64,000 nucleotides of DNA from the NCBI RefSeq assembly GCF_009938205.1, contig NZ_AP019654.1, positions 2,170,001 to 2,234,000 of the forward strand, given 5' to 3'. Position numbers and translations under genes: made by a program. This document shows positions 40,583 through 49,583 of this stretch, one piece after another; positions within the stretch are counted from its first letter, which is position 1, and each line of letters starts with the position of its first letter. Under the pieces are notes generated by a model that searched no databases, was not told where the DNA came from, and saw only the letters and a list, made by a program, of their open reading frames with translations. Source of the stretch: Vibrio panuliri. GTDB taxonomy: Bacteria > Pseudomonadota > Gammaproteobacteria > Enterobacterales > Vibrionaceae.

Positions 40583-42442
40583 TTACTGAGTCACAGCAAA
40601 ATATTCAATATCGGTTGTTTTACGCAAAATGCTGATCACACCACTTAGGGTCTGCTGAGCATTCATTTGCATTAACTGGTTAGCGATTTGCTCATTGTAC
40701 TGAGTAGAAAAGACGTCAGAAACGGCATCTAGCTCAACAACAACCACGTCACCGTTGAATGACTTAGATTGTGCATAACCAACACTACCTTCAGCAGGTT
40801 TAGGCATCGCAAACACAACTTTTGCCAATGGTGAACTACGGTCGATAGTCTCTACCTCACCAAATGCTAGACCATTGTCAGCCAACACATCGGTATTGCC
40901 AGCTTTCAGCTCACTTACCACCTTAGTCGCTAACTCAATCGCTTGCTGTTCGCCTTTCACACGTGATAGCTGAGCAATCACTTGCTCACGAACTTCCTCA
41001 AGCGGAAGGACTGTTTCATCACGAGTATCGTCAACACGAACCACCATTACATGCTCAGGAGCTACTTCGATCACTTCTGAGTTCAAACCATCTTCACGAA
41101 CTTCAGGGCTTAGAATCGCTTGCATCACTGCTGGAGTCTTAAGCAATTCTGGCGCATCCATTTGAGAGATAAAGTCTGTGGTCACAATCTTAGCGTTAAT
41201 TGCTTGCGCAGCATCATCAAGTGAATCAGGGAACTCAAACGCCACACGCTCTAGTTCGCTTTGCAGTTCATAGAACTCATCTGCCGCTTGCTGGTCACGT
41301 AAATCTTGCTTAATGCTCTCAGCAACTTCTTGGTATGGTTTTGCTTGAGAATCTTTCAGTTCATCCAACTTAATGATGTGGTAACCAAAGTCAGACTTAA
41401 CAAGCCCAGTCACATCACCTACTTTCGCTAGAGCAAATGCTGCTTCTTCGAACGCAGGGTCCATCACACCGCGCTCAATCCAGCCTAGTGAACCACCTTC
41501 TTCTGCACTGCCGATATCTTCAGATTTTTCTTCAGCTAACGTTGCAAAATCTGCACCTGCATTCAGCTCGTCAAGAATCGCTTGTGCTTTCGCTTCATCA
41601 TCGCCTTGTACCAGAATGTGGCTAACTTTACGTTGCTCATCTGAAGAGTACTTGTCTAAGTGCTCTTGGTAGTACTGTTGCGCCTGCTCGTCACTCACTT
41701 GAATGTTGCTCTTAATCGAATCTGCCGACAGTTCGATGTAAGACACTTTCGCTTGCTCTGGACGAGTATAACGCTCTGGATTCTGCTCGTAGTATTGCTG
41801 AATTTCTTCTTCGCTCAGCTCTACTTTTGCCGCAAAATCCGCTAACGCAAGGTTAATTGTTTTAACTTCACGAGTTTGGAGGATAAGTTGGCTTTGCGCA
41901 GACACTTCACTTGGTAGAGTGAAGTCACTGGCTTGCATAGCAGTTAGTAACTGGTTACGTACCAAATCACGACGTAGTGATTCAGCAAAGCTCTCAGGGC
42001 TGTAGCCCGCACGACGCAATGCTGATTGGTAAACATCTTGGCTAAACTGTCCATCAACTTGGAACTGTGGCATCGCTAGAATCAGTTCACGCACTTGACC
42101 ATCGCTCACGCGCATGCCCAAAGTTCTTGCGTGTTGCTCTAGCAACGCGTCGTTAACCATACGATCCAAAACTGACTTGCGGAATGACGCAACGTAGCTA
42201 GGGTCAGCTAGCATGTTTGAGAAATAATCGCCAAGTTGAGCTTGCATGCGATTACGTTCGTTTTGGTATGCCTGTTCGAACTGACCACGACTGATTTCGA
42301 CATTGCCTACTTTCGCGGCAACATCGTTGCCACCACCGACGATGTAACTACCTACACCAGCGAATACGAAAGATAAGATAATCAGGCCAAGGATAATTTT
42401 AACCGCGATGCTATTCACGCCCTCGCGCAATCGATCCATCAT
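40583..42442 (-). CDS. ppiD: Peptidyl-prolyl isomerase/periplasmic chaperone PpiD
   Basis: PpiD is a chaperone anchored beside the SecYEG channel, receiving newly exported proteins. The 619-aa protein begins MMDRLREGVNSIAVKIILG with one N-terminal membrane helix (about residues 16-36). A SurA-like helical domain follows. One parvulin domain (about residues 250-350) contains KVSHILVQGDDEAK and GGSLGWIERGVM, ending KSDFGYHIIKL. The ATG at 42442 is chosen from the family start. It follows hupB, as in E. coli. Confidence 0.94.
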   Translation of the reverse strand: MMDRLREGVNSIAVKIILGLIILSFVFAGVGSYIVGGGNDVAAKVGNVEISRGQFEQAYQNERNRMQAQLGDYFSNMLADPSYVASFRKSVLDRMVNDALLEQHARTLGMRVSDGQVRELILAMPQFQVDGQFSQDVYQSALRRAGYSPESFAESLRRDLVRNQLLTAMQASDFTLPSEVSAQSQLILQTREVKTINLALADFAAKVELSEEEIQQYYEQNPERYTRPEQAKVSYIELSADSIKSNIQVSDEQAQQYYQEHLDKYSSDEQRKVSHILVQGDDEAKAQAILDELNAGADFATLAEEKSEDIGSAEEGGSLGWIERGVMDPAFEEAAFALAKVGDVTGLVKSDFGYHIIKLDELKDSQAKPYQEVAESIKQDLRDQQAADEFYELQSELERVAFEFPDSLDDAAQAINAKIVTTDFISQMDAPELLKTPAVMQAILSPEVREDGLNSEVIEVAPEHVMVVRVDDTRDETVLPLEEVREQVIAQLSRVKGEQQAIELATKVVSELKAGNTDVLADNGLAFGEVETIDRSSPLAKVVFAMPKPAEGSVGYAQSKSFNGDVVVVELDAVSDVFSTQYNEQIANQLMQMNAQQTLSGVISILRKTTDIEYFAVTQ

Positions 42443-42540
42443 ACTTTTGTTACTCTCCGCGAATGACCCGTACACACCTCTGAGTGAGGAAATACGATGT
42501 TCATTATTAATTTAAAATTCAGTAGCGCGATAATATCAGA

Positions 42541-42572
42541 AAAAGAAATGCGCATCAGTAGGATGCGCATAA
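42541..42572 (-). terminator. Probable hupB terminator
   Basis: Arms ATGCGCATC and GATGCGCAT with loop AGTAG; on the minus strand the following T-run is broken by one C. It lies between hupB and ppiD. Confidence 0.6.
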
Positions 42573-42618
42573 TTTAAAAAGGTTCTAACAAACTACTTAA
42601 AAAAGTAGCGTCAGTAGA

Positions 42619-42891
42619 TTAGTTGCAAGCGTCTTTTAGTGCTTTACCCGCTTTGAAAGAAGGTACTTTCGCTTCAGCGATTTGGATCTCTTCGCCAGTT
42701 TTTGGGTTACGACCAGTACGAGCTGCGCGAGTACGTACGCTGAAAGTACCGAAACCGACTAGAGCAACTTGGTCGCCAGACTCAAGCGTGCCACTTACCG
42801 CTTCGATAAATGCGTCTAGTGCGCGGCCAGCTGCTGCTTTAGATAGATCTGAGTTTTCTGCAATTTTTTCTACTAATTGAGTTTTGTTCAC
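42619..42891 (-). CDS. hupB: DNA-binding protein HU-beta
   Basis: HU-beta is a small nucleoid protein that bends DNA without sequence preference. The 90-aa protein has the classic form: [20 protein letters not shown], the [21 protein letters not shown] arm with its Pro, and the C-terminal [13 protein letters not shown]. It lies between lon and ppiD, the standard order. A ribosome site AGGGGAA precedes the ATG. Confidence 0.96.
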   Translation of the reverse strand: MNKTQLVEKIAENSDLSKAAAGRALDAFIEAVSGTLESGDQVALVGFGTFSVRTRAARTGRNPKTGEEIQIAEAKVPSFKAGKALKDACN

Positions 42892-43016
42892 GGTGATTCC
42901 CCTTTACGCCGTCAGTTATTATTTTGTAAGACGACTTTTCGTTCCATTTCATTTTAAAATTCAGCCTTAGCCCTTGATATACAAGGGTTCAAGCTACAGT
43001 CGCTAACGTTAGCGTC

Positions 43017-43056
43017 CAAAAAAAACGCTGACAAGCATTTTTCTGCTTATCAGCGT
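43017..43056 (-). terminator. lon terminator
   Basis: Thirteen-base arms ACGCTGACAAGCA and TGCTTATCAGCGT (one wobble) with a six-base loop; on the minus strand it is followed by eight or more T residues. It starts 30 bp past the lon stop. Confidence 0.88.
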
Positions 43057-43085
43057 AATCTTTTACTTATTTTTGCTGCACATCA

Positions 43086-45437
43086 CTATTTTTCTACAGC
43101 AAACTCCACACCTGATGGATCTCTTTCCAACGCAACGCTCAGAACCTCATCAATCCACTGTACTGGAATAACCTTCAAGTCTGCGATCACGTTCTCAGGA
43201 ATCTCTTCCAAATCACGCTCGTTGTCTTTCGGAATTAGCACAGTTTTGATGCCGCCACGATGAGCTGCGAGTAGTTTTTCTTTCAAACCACCAATCGGTA
43301 AAACTTCACCACGCAGGGTAATTTCACCCGTCATTGCCACTTCGGCTTTCACCGGATTACCCGTTAAGCTAGAAACCAGCGCGGTGCACATTGCAATACC
43401 CGCACTTGGACCATCTTTTGGCGTTGCCCCTTCAGGAACGTGGACGTGGATATCGCGCTTCTCGTAGAAATCTGGGTTAATACCCAGTTTTTCTGCACGA
43501 GTGCGCACGACCGTCATCGCTGCTTGAATCGACTCTTGCATCACGTCGCCTAGCGAGCCAGTTTGCACCAACTTGCCTTTGCCAAGCATAGACTCAGTTT
43601 CAATCGTCAGTAGATCGCCACCCACTTCTGTCCATGCAAGACCTGTCACTTGACCAATACGGTTGCGGTCATCGGCTTTACCGTAATCATGGCGCTGAAC
43701 ACCTAGGTACTCTTTTAGGTTATCCATTGATACCGTCACTGATTTCAGCTCTGGATTCAATAGAATGTTCTTCACTGCTTTACGACAGATCTTAGAGATT
43801 TCGCGCTCTAAGCTACGTACACCCGCTTCACGCGTGTAGTAACGAATAATGCCGATGATTGCCGAGTCTTCAATCACAATCTCGTTTGGCTTAAGACCGT
43901 TGCGCTTAACCTGCTTCTCAACAAGGTGGCGCTTAGCAATATTAAGCTTCTCATCTTCGGTATAACCAGAAAGACGAATCACTTCCATACGGTCTAGAAG
44001 TGGACCTGGAATGTTCATTGAGTTTGACGTCGCAACAAACATCACGTCTGACAGATCGTAGTCCACTTCCAAGTAATGGTCGTTAAACGCATTGTTTTGC
44101 TCTGGGTCTAGTACTTCAAGCAGAGCCGATGATGGATCACCACGCATGTCAGACGACATTTTGTCGATTTCATCCAACAGGAACAGTGGGTTTTTCACAC
44201 CAACTTTCGACATTTTCTGGATAAGCTTACCAGGCATTGAGCCAATGTAAGTGCGGCGGTGACCACGGATTTCCGCTTCATCACGCACGCCACCAAGCGC
44301 CATGCGCGTGTATTGGCGACCAGTAGCCGATGCAATCGAACGTCCAAGTGACGTTTTACCCACACCCGGAGGACCAACAAGACAAAGGATCGGACCTTTC
44401 AGTTTGTTGATACGATTTTGTACCGCGAGATACTCTAGAATACGTTCTTTGACACGCTCTAGACCGTAGTGATCTTCATTTAAGATCTCTTCCGCTTTGG
44501 CGAGGTTTTTCTTCACCTTGCTGCGCTTGCTCCAAGGCACACCCAACATCCAGTCAATGTAGCCACGAACAACGGTTGCTTCTGCCGACATAGGCGACAT
44601 CATTTTTAGCTTTTGCAGTTCTTGCTCGGTTTTTTCACGAGCTTCTTGCGGCATCTTTGACTCGGCGATTTTCTGCTTGAGGGCTTCGAACTCATCGATA
44701 CCATCTTCACCTTCACCAAGCTCTTTCTGAATCGCTTTCATTTGCTCATTCAGATAGTACTCACGCTGAGATTTTTCCATCTGCTTTTTCACGCGAGTGC
44801 GAATACGCTTTTCAACTTGAAGGATGTCGATTTCAGATTCCATTTGTCCCATTAGGAACTCTAGACGCTCTGACACATCTAGGATTTCAAGCACCTTTTG
44901 CTTATCGACTAGCTTAAGTGGCATGTGCGCAGCAATGGTGTCCGCAAGACGGGCAGCTTCATCGATACCATTGAGTGACGTTAGCACTTCAGGTGGAATC
45001 TTGTTGTTTAACTTGATAAAGCCTTCAAACTGGTTAATTGCGCTACGAACAATCACTTCTTGCTCACGCTCATCTAACTCGTTAGTTACGAGGTATTCAG
45101 CGTCAGCAACAAAGAATTCGTTGTCGATAAATTGATGGATTTGAGCTCGCTGCTGGCCTTCTACCAGCACTTTTACCGTGCCATCAGGCAGTTTTAGCAA
45201 CTGTAAGATAGTCGCAACGGTTCCAACCTCAAATAGGTCATTTTTGCTTGGCTCGTCGGTTTCCGCTTCTTTTTGCGCGACCAACAACACTTGCTTGTTG
45301 GCTTCCATTGCAGCTTCAAGACAGGCAATAGATTTCTCACGACCAACAAACAATGGAATTACCATATGCGGGTAAACTACTACGTCTCGTAGAGGTAGTA
45401 CGGGGATCTCGATACGTTCGGAACGTTCCAAGTTCAT
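43086..45437 (-). CDS. lon: ATP-dependent protease Lon
   Basis: Lon degrades misfolded and short-lived regulatory proteins. The 783-aa protein has the N-terminal substrate domain (IPVLPLRDVVVYPHMVIPLF), a coiled-coil segment, an AAA+ module (Walker A GPPGVGKTSLG, Walker B LFLLDEIDKM), and a C-terminal serine protease with the catalytic Ser in PKDGPSAGIAM and Lys in GGLKEKLLAA. The ribosome site is GAAGAGAG. A heat-shock (sigma-32) type promoter lies upstream, after the clpX terminator. Confidence 0.97.
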   Translation of the reverse strand: MNLERSERIEIPVLPLRDVVVYPHMVIPLFVGREKSIACLEAAMEANKQVLLVAQKEAETDEPSKNDLFEVGTVATILQLLKLPDGTVKVLVEGQQRAQIHQFIDNEFFVADAEYLVTNELDEREQEVIVRSAINQFEGFIKLNNKIPPEVLTSLNGIDEAARLADTIAAHMPLKLVDKQKVLEILDVSERLEFLMGQMESEIDILQVEKRIRTRVKKQMEKSQREYYLNEQMKAIQKELGEGEDGIDEFEALKQKIAESKMPQEAREKTEQELQKLKMMSPMSAEATVVRGYIDWMLGVPWSKRSKVKKNLAKAEEILNEDHYGLERVKERILEYLAVQNRINKLKGPILCLVGPPGVGKTSLGRSIASATGRQYTRMALGGVRDEAEIRGHRRTYIGSMPGKLIQKMSKVGVKNPLFLLDEIDKMSSDMRGDPSSALLEVLDPEQNNAFNDHYLEVDYDLSDVMFVATSNSMNIPGPLLDRMEVIRLSGYTEDEKLNIAKRHLVEKQVKRNGLKPNEIVIEDSAIIGIIRYYTREAGVRSLEREISKICRKAVKNILLNPELKSVTVSMDNLKEYLGVQRHDYGKADDRNRIGQVTGLAWTEVGGDLLTIETESMLGKGKLVQTGSLGDVMQESIQAAMTVVRTRAEKLGINPDFYEKRDIHVHVPEGATPKDGPSAGIAMCTALVSSLTGNPVKAEVAMTGEITLRGEVLPIGGLKEKLLAAHRGGIKTVLIPKDNERDLEEIPENVIADLKVIPVQWIDEVLSVALERDPSGVEFAVEK

Positions 45438-45471
45438 ATTATTCTCTCTTCCGCTTAGTCTTATGAGCAGT

Positions 45472-45500
45472 ATATGGGGGCTAATTGGTTGGAATCAATG
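45472..45500 (-). promoter_or_regulatory. Sigma-32-type promoter for lon
   Basis: The minus strand reads CATTGATT, then 13 bases, then CCCCATATA. The -10 matches the heat-shock consensus CCCCATnTA, and the -35 shares TTGA with CTTGAA. It lies about 40 bp upstream of the lon start. Confidence 0.65.
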
Positions 45501-45510
45501 GAGGAATAAA

Positions 45511-45538
45511 AAAAAGGAGGACTTGCGGCCTCCTTTTT
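45511..45538 (-). terminator. clpX terminator
   Basis: AAAAAGGAGG and CCTCCTTTTT arms with an 8-base loop and A/T runs. It is 25 bp past the clpX stop and overlaps the upstream edge of the lon promoter region. Confidence 0.85.
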
Positions 45539-45562
45539 TGATAACAATTGCTATTTAGCGAG

Positions 45563-46846
45563 TTACGACTCAGCACCTGCTGCTTGGTTGTCTGAATTGC
45601 TGTAAATCAGCAAAGGTTCAGATTCACCGTTAATCACTGATTCATCAATAACAACTTTGCTTACGTCGTCCATTGATGGCAGTTCGTACATAGTCTCAAG
45701 TAGTACTGCTTCAAGAATAGAGCGTAGACCACGAGCACCGGTTTTACGTTCCATTGCTTTCTTCGCAATCGCACGTAGGGCATCTTCGCGGAACTCAAGC
45801 TCTGAGTTCTCCAGTTCAAATAGGGCTGCGTACTGCTTGGTCAGCGCATTCTTTGGTTCACAAAGAATTTGAATTAGCGCTTCTTCATCCAGTTCAGTCA
45901 GTGTCGTTGTAACTGGTAGACGACCGATAAACTCAGGAATCAGACCGTATTTCACTAAATCTTCTGGCTCAACTTGAGTAAACAGTTCACCAACTGTTTT
46001 GTTCTCGTCTTTAGAACGCACTTCCGCGCCAAAGCCGATACCTGCACCAGTAGCAACACGTTGGTCGATCACTTTATCTAGGCCAGCGAATGCACCACCA
46101 CAGATAAATAGGATCTTAGACGTATCAACTTGCAGGAACTCTTGTTGAGGGTGCTTACGGCCACCTTGAGGTGGTACTGAAGCTACCGTACCTTCGATCA
46201 GTTTTAGCAACGCTTGCTGAACACCTTCACCGGATACATCACGAGTGATAGATGGGTTTTCAGCTTTGCGTGAAATCTTGTCGATTTCATCAATGTAAAC
46301 AATACCACGCTCTGCTTTCGCTACGTCGTAGTCACATTTCTGCAGGAGTTTTTGGATGATGTTTTCAACGTCTTCACCTACATAACCTGCTTCTGTCAGG
46401 GTAGTAGCGTCTGCCATTGTAAATGGTACATCCAAGAAACGCGCTAACGTTTCTGCTAGCAAAGTTTTACCACTACCGGTTGGACCGATTAGTAGAATGT
46501 TACTTTTACCTAGCTCAACACCTTCGCTCGTAGTATCACCATTGCGTAAACGCTTGTAATGGTTGTAAACGGCTACGGCTAGCACTTTTTTAGCGTAATC
46601 TTGGCCAATCACATAATCATCAAGGTGCTCACGAATCTCGCGTGGCGTAGGCAACGCTTCAGACTGTTTCTTAGGAAGCACATCTTTGATTTCTTCGCGA
46701 ATAATGTCGTTACATAGGTCGACACATTCGTCACAAATGTAGACTGACGGGCCGGCGATCAGCTTGCGAACTTCGTGCTGGCTCTTACCGCAGAAAGAGC
46801 AGTACAGAAGCTTACTACTACCGCCCTCTTTGCTTTTATCTGTCAT
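45563..46846 (-). CDS. clpX: Clp protease ATPase subunit ClpX
   Basis: ClpX unfolds tagged proteins and feeds them to ClpP. The 427-aa protein has the N-terminal C4 zinc domain ([14 protein letters not shown] and CDECVDLC), then the AAA+ module with Walker A GPTGSGKT, Walker [10 protein letters not shown], and the IGF-type loop that docks to ClpP (GIGFGAEV). It is 123 bp downstream of clpP. The gap holds two hairpins, one with 9-bp arms at 46914-46942, so clpX may be partly uncoupled. Confidence 0.97.
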   Translation of the reverse strand: MTDKSKEGGSSKLLYCSFCGKSQHEVRKLIAGPSVYICDECVDLCNDIIREEIKDVLPKKQSEALPTPREIREHLDDYVIGQDYAKKVLAVAVYNHYKRLRNGDTTSEGVELGKSNILLIGPTGSGKTLLAETLARFLDVPFTMADATTLTEAGYVGEDVENIIQKLLQKCDYDVAKAERGIVYIDEIDKISRKAENPSITRDVSGEGVQQALLKLIEGTVASVPPQGGRKHPQQEFLQVDTSKILFICGGAFAGLDKVIDQRVATGAGIGFGAEVRSKDENKTVGELFTQVEPEDLVKYGLIPEFIGRLPVTTTLTELDEEALIQILCEPKNALTKQYAALFELENSELEFREDALRAIAKKAMERKTGARGLRSILEAVLLETMYELPSMDDVSKVVIDESVINGESEPLLIYSNSDNQAAGAES

Positions 46847-46969
46847 TCGCTAACCTCTTAGCCTTAAATCTATACGCTTTGAGTGTATATCAATTTAGGG
46901 CAAAATGCCCCCGCGAATTGAGTGAAAGCTCGTCTCAATTCGGCTAAATTGCACTCAAAGACCGTTTTA

Positions 46970-47584
46970 TTAACCGCGATGGGTCAATACTTCGTCAATA
47001 ATACCGTATTCAGCAGCTTGTGCAGCAGACATAAAGTTATCACGATCAGTGTCACGCTCGATAACTTCCATCGGTTGGCCTGTGTGCTCAGCAAGCAAGG
47101 TATTCAATTTCTGTTTGATCGAAAGAATCTCTTGCGCGTGGATTTGAATATCCGATGCTTGACCTTGGAAACCACCTAGCGGCTGGTGAATCATCACTCG
47201 TGCATTTGGTAGAGCAAAACGCTTACCTTTTGCGCCGCCTGCCAGCAAGAATGCTCCCATTGAACACGCTTGACCAGTACAAAGAGTCGCAACATTAGGC
47301 TTGATAAACTGCATGGTATCGTAGATAGCCATACCCGCCGTTACACTGCCGCCTGGAGAGTTGATGTATAGGTAAATGTCTTTGTCTGGGTTTTCAGACT
47401 CTAGGAAAAGTAGTTGGGCAACAATCAGGTTTGCCATGTTGTCTTCAACTTGACCAGTCAAGAAGATGATGCGTTCTTTAAGCAAGCGCGAGTAAATATC
47501 GTAAGAACGTTCACCGCGGGAAGTTTGTTCAACTACCATCGGCACTAGTGCATTCATGATAGTATTTTGTTCTTGGTAGCTCAT
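46970..47584 (-). CDS. clpP: Clp protease proteolytic subunit ClpP
   Basis: ClpP forms the double-ring proteolytic chamber used by ClpX and ClpA. The 204-aa protein has the Ser-His-Asp triad: Ser in [12 protein letters not shown], His in [11 protein letters not shown], and Asp in [16 protein letters not shown] precedes the ATG. It lies 106 bp downstream of tig, with a sigma-70-type promoter in the gap. Confidence 0.97.
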   Translation of the reverse strand: MSYQEQNTIMNALVPMVVEQTSRGERSYDIYSRLLKERIIFLTGQVEDNMANLIVAQLLFLESENPDKDIYLYINSPGGSVTAGMAIYDTMQFIKPNVATLCTGQACSMGAFLLAGGAKGKRFALPNARVMIHQPLGGFQGQASDIQIHAQEILSIKQKLNTLLAEHTGQPMEVIERDTDRDNFMSAAQAAEYGIIDEVLTHRG

Positions 47585-47636
47585 ATTCTGATGTCCCTAA
47601 AATAAATGGCCCGGATGATTAATATCATACGGACCA

Positions 47637-47666
47637 TTGTTAGCAGAATAGTTAACGTCTAGTCAA
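47637..47666 (-). promoter_or_regulatory. Sigma-70-type promoter for clpP
   Basis: The minus strand has TTGACT and TAACAA separated by 18 bases, with the -10 about 53 bp before the clpP ATG. This would let clpP-clpX be made apart from tig. Confidence 0.5.
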
Positions 47667-47690
47667 CTTTTCTACGCAAGATCTTGCTTA

Positions 47691-48989
47691 TTAAGCAGGT
47701 TGGTTCATTAGCTCGCTGAAGCCAACTTCTTTTTCAGAAACCTGAGCTTTAGCGATGATTGCGTCAATTGCTTGCTCTTCTAGAGCGATATTGCGCATGT
47801 TGTTCATCATTTGCTCGTTTTGCTCGTAGTAAGCAACAACTTCTGATGGATCTTCGTATGCAGTTGCCATCTCTTCGATTAGAGACTTAACTTTAGCGTC
47901 GTCAGCTTTTAGCTCTTCAGACTTGATTACTTCACCTAGAAGTAGACCAACAACTACGCGACGTTTCGCTTGCTCTTCGAATAGCTCACGTGGAAGCTGA
48001 GCAGCAGCTTCTGGGTTGCCACCGAAACGTTGAGCCGCTTGTTGACGAAGAACATTGATTTCTTGGTCGATTAGCGCAGCTGGTACGTCAGTGTCGTTTT
48101 CTTTCACTAGACCGTCGATAGCTTGCTCTTTGATGCGGTTCTTAACAGCTTGCTTAAGTTCGCGTTCCATGTTCTTACGAACTTCAGCTTTAAGTGCGTC
48201 AACGCCACCTTCAACAACGCCGAATTTAGCAACGAACTCATCGTTTAGTTCTGGAAGTTCACGAGCTTCAACTTTGTTCACTTTGATTGCGAACTTAGCT
48301 GCTTTACCTTTTAGGTTTTCAGCGTGGTAATCTTCTGGGAAAGTTACGTCGATTTCGAATTCCATACCTTTAGTTTTACCTTCGATACCGTCTTCGAAAC
48401 CTGGGATCATGCGACCTGCACCCATTTCTAGTGGGAAGTTCTCAGCTTTACCGCCTTCGAACTCTTCACCGTCGATAGAGCCAACGAAATCGATCGTTGC
48501 GCGCTTACCAGCTTCTGCAGCTTCTTCAACTTCAGTCCAAGTTGCTTGTTGCTTACGTAGAGTGTCGATCATCTCTTCAACGTCAGCGTCTTTCACTTCT
48601 GCTTGTGGTTTTTCTACAGTGATGTTCTCAAGACCTTTTAGTTCGATCTCTGGGTACACTTCGAAAGTTGCAGTGAACTGTAGGTCTTCGCCTTCTTTAG
48701 TTGCTACTGGAGCGAAAGTTGGCGCGCCTGCTGGGTTGATTTTTTCTTTAACGATCGCTTCGATGAAGTGACGTTGCATAACTTCACCCATCACGTCTTG
48801 ACGTACTGCTTTACCGTACATCTGCGCAACCATTTTTAGAGGCACTTTGCCTTTACGGAAACCATCGAAACGACGGTTTTTAGCGATGTTGCGTAGTTCA
48901 GCTGTTACAGCGTCTTCGATGTTTGCAGCTGGAACAGTAATGTTTAGACGGCGCTCTAGGCCTTCTAGCGTTTCAACAGTAACTTGCAT
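47691..48989 (-). CDS. tig: Trigger factor
   Basis: Trigger factor is the ribosome-bound chaperone and prolyl isomerase. The 432-aa protein has the N-terminal ribosome-binding domain with the signature [12 protein letters not shown], an FKBP-type domain starting near [20 protein letters not shown], and a long helical C-terminal domain. GAGG lies 12 nt before the ATG. The upstream region carries a well-spaced promoter and a predicted leader of about 204 nt with four hairpins. Confidence 0.97.
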   Translation of the reverse strand: MQVTVETLEGLERRLNITVPAANIEDAVTAELRNIAKNRRFDGFRKGKVPLKMVAQMYGKAVRQDVMGEVMQRHFIEAIVKEKINPAGAPTFAPVATKEGEDLQFTATFEVYPEIELKGLENITVEKPQAEVKDADVEEMIDTLRKQQATWTEVEEAAEAGKRATIDFVGSIDGEEFEGGKAENFPLEMGAGRMIPGFEDGIEGKTKGMEFEIDVTFPEDYHAENLKGKAAKFAIKVNKVEARELPELNDEFVAKFGVVEGGVDALKAEVRKNMERELKQAVKNRIKEQAIDGLVKENDTDVPAALIDQEINVLRQQAAQRFGGNPEAAAQLPRELFEEQAKRRVVVGLLLGEVIKSEELKADDAKVKSLIEEMATAYEDPSEVVAYYEQNEQMMNNMRNIALEEQAIDAIIAKAQVSEKEVGFSELMNQPA

Positions 48990-49193
48990 TATTCATTAAC
49001 CTCAATACTGGCTCAGTATGGCTGAGCGTATGAGTTACCTAAGCGTAGCTTGGTAACTGCATCCTTGTTTGTACTCTAAGAGCACCTTTAAATTCGAGCA
49101 TCGGTAACGTGAATTCGTTACCGAACTAATTAGCGATATCTTTTGCCGAATGGCTAAAGGTATCTCCGATTAGTCTCAGGACATAGATTTAGA
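48990..49193 (-). promoter_or_regulatory. Structured tig leader with four hairpins
   Basis: Between the predicted start of transcription (about 49193) and the tig ATG lie four inverted repeats in tandem. A: GCTCAG/CTGAGC, 49011-49027. B: AGTTACC-T-AAGC/GCTTGGTAACT, 49033-49058, one bulged base. C: TCGGTAACG/CGTTACCGA, 49101-49124, nine perfect pairs. D: 49126-49173, about 18 of 22 pairs. B and C share a GGTAAC core. I know of no described element of this shape upstream of tig; a cis-acting RNA is an inference. Confidence 0.5.
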
Positions 49194-49199
49194 CGCAGC

Positions 49200-49228
49200 A
49201 TTCTAACGACCTTGACTAGCACTGTCGA
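49200..49228 (-). promoter_or_regulatory. Sigma-70 promoter for tig
   Basis: The minus strand reads TCGACA, 17 bases, TAGAAT: 5 of 6 matches to each consensus hexamer with ideal spacing. Transcription would start near 49193. Confidence 0.6.
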
Positions 49229-49583
49229 GCCGAACCCCTGCTAACATCTGCGAATATCCTAAATTCTCTACTGAATGCTACAAATTTGAGCATTTCAGCT
49301 GACGTGGTACCAAAACACTAAGAAGGGTCATTCAGTATTCTGGGGAGAGATTTCCAACCGTGTCAGAAATGGGGACATTAATGTGTTTTTCAAGAGAAAC
49401 TAGCCTTTTTTTTAATTCAAGTAATAAAAGGAGATCTAAGTCCGGTTTTGCCGCCCAATTTGTTAACCTATCACAACACCTCAGTAACAAAAAAAGTTAC
49501 GCTAAGGGGGATTGGATTTGCGCCATTAAGCTAGCGTCCTTCTCTCGATAGGCAGGCGCTCCACTTAAGGATAAGGATTTCGC
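49229..49583. other. Upstream half of the tig-dctB gap
   Basis: This 355-bp stretch separates the tig promoter from dctB. A GTG-started reading of 63 codons at 49360-49551 lacks a ribosome site and looks like chance. A loose GG-N10-GC arrangement lies near 49507-49520, but the rest of the sigma-54 consensus is poor. Nothing else is supported. Confidence 0.4.

Noticed and set aside
48055..48771. Plus-strand ORFs of 91 and 120 codons inside tig
   Set aside because: Antisense to a highly conserved gene, Ser-rich composition typical of a shadow frame, no ribosome site.
49507..49520. Sigma-54 promoter for dctBD
   Set aside because: GG-N10-GC spacing exists but the surrounding bases do not fit TGGCAC/TTGC; too weak compared with the dctP promoter.
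49360..49551. 63-codon GTG-started ORF before dctB
   Set aside because: No ribosome site, no protein-like pattern, and no support for it as a leader peptide.
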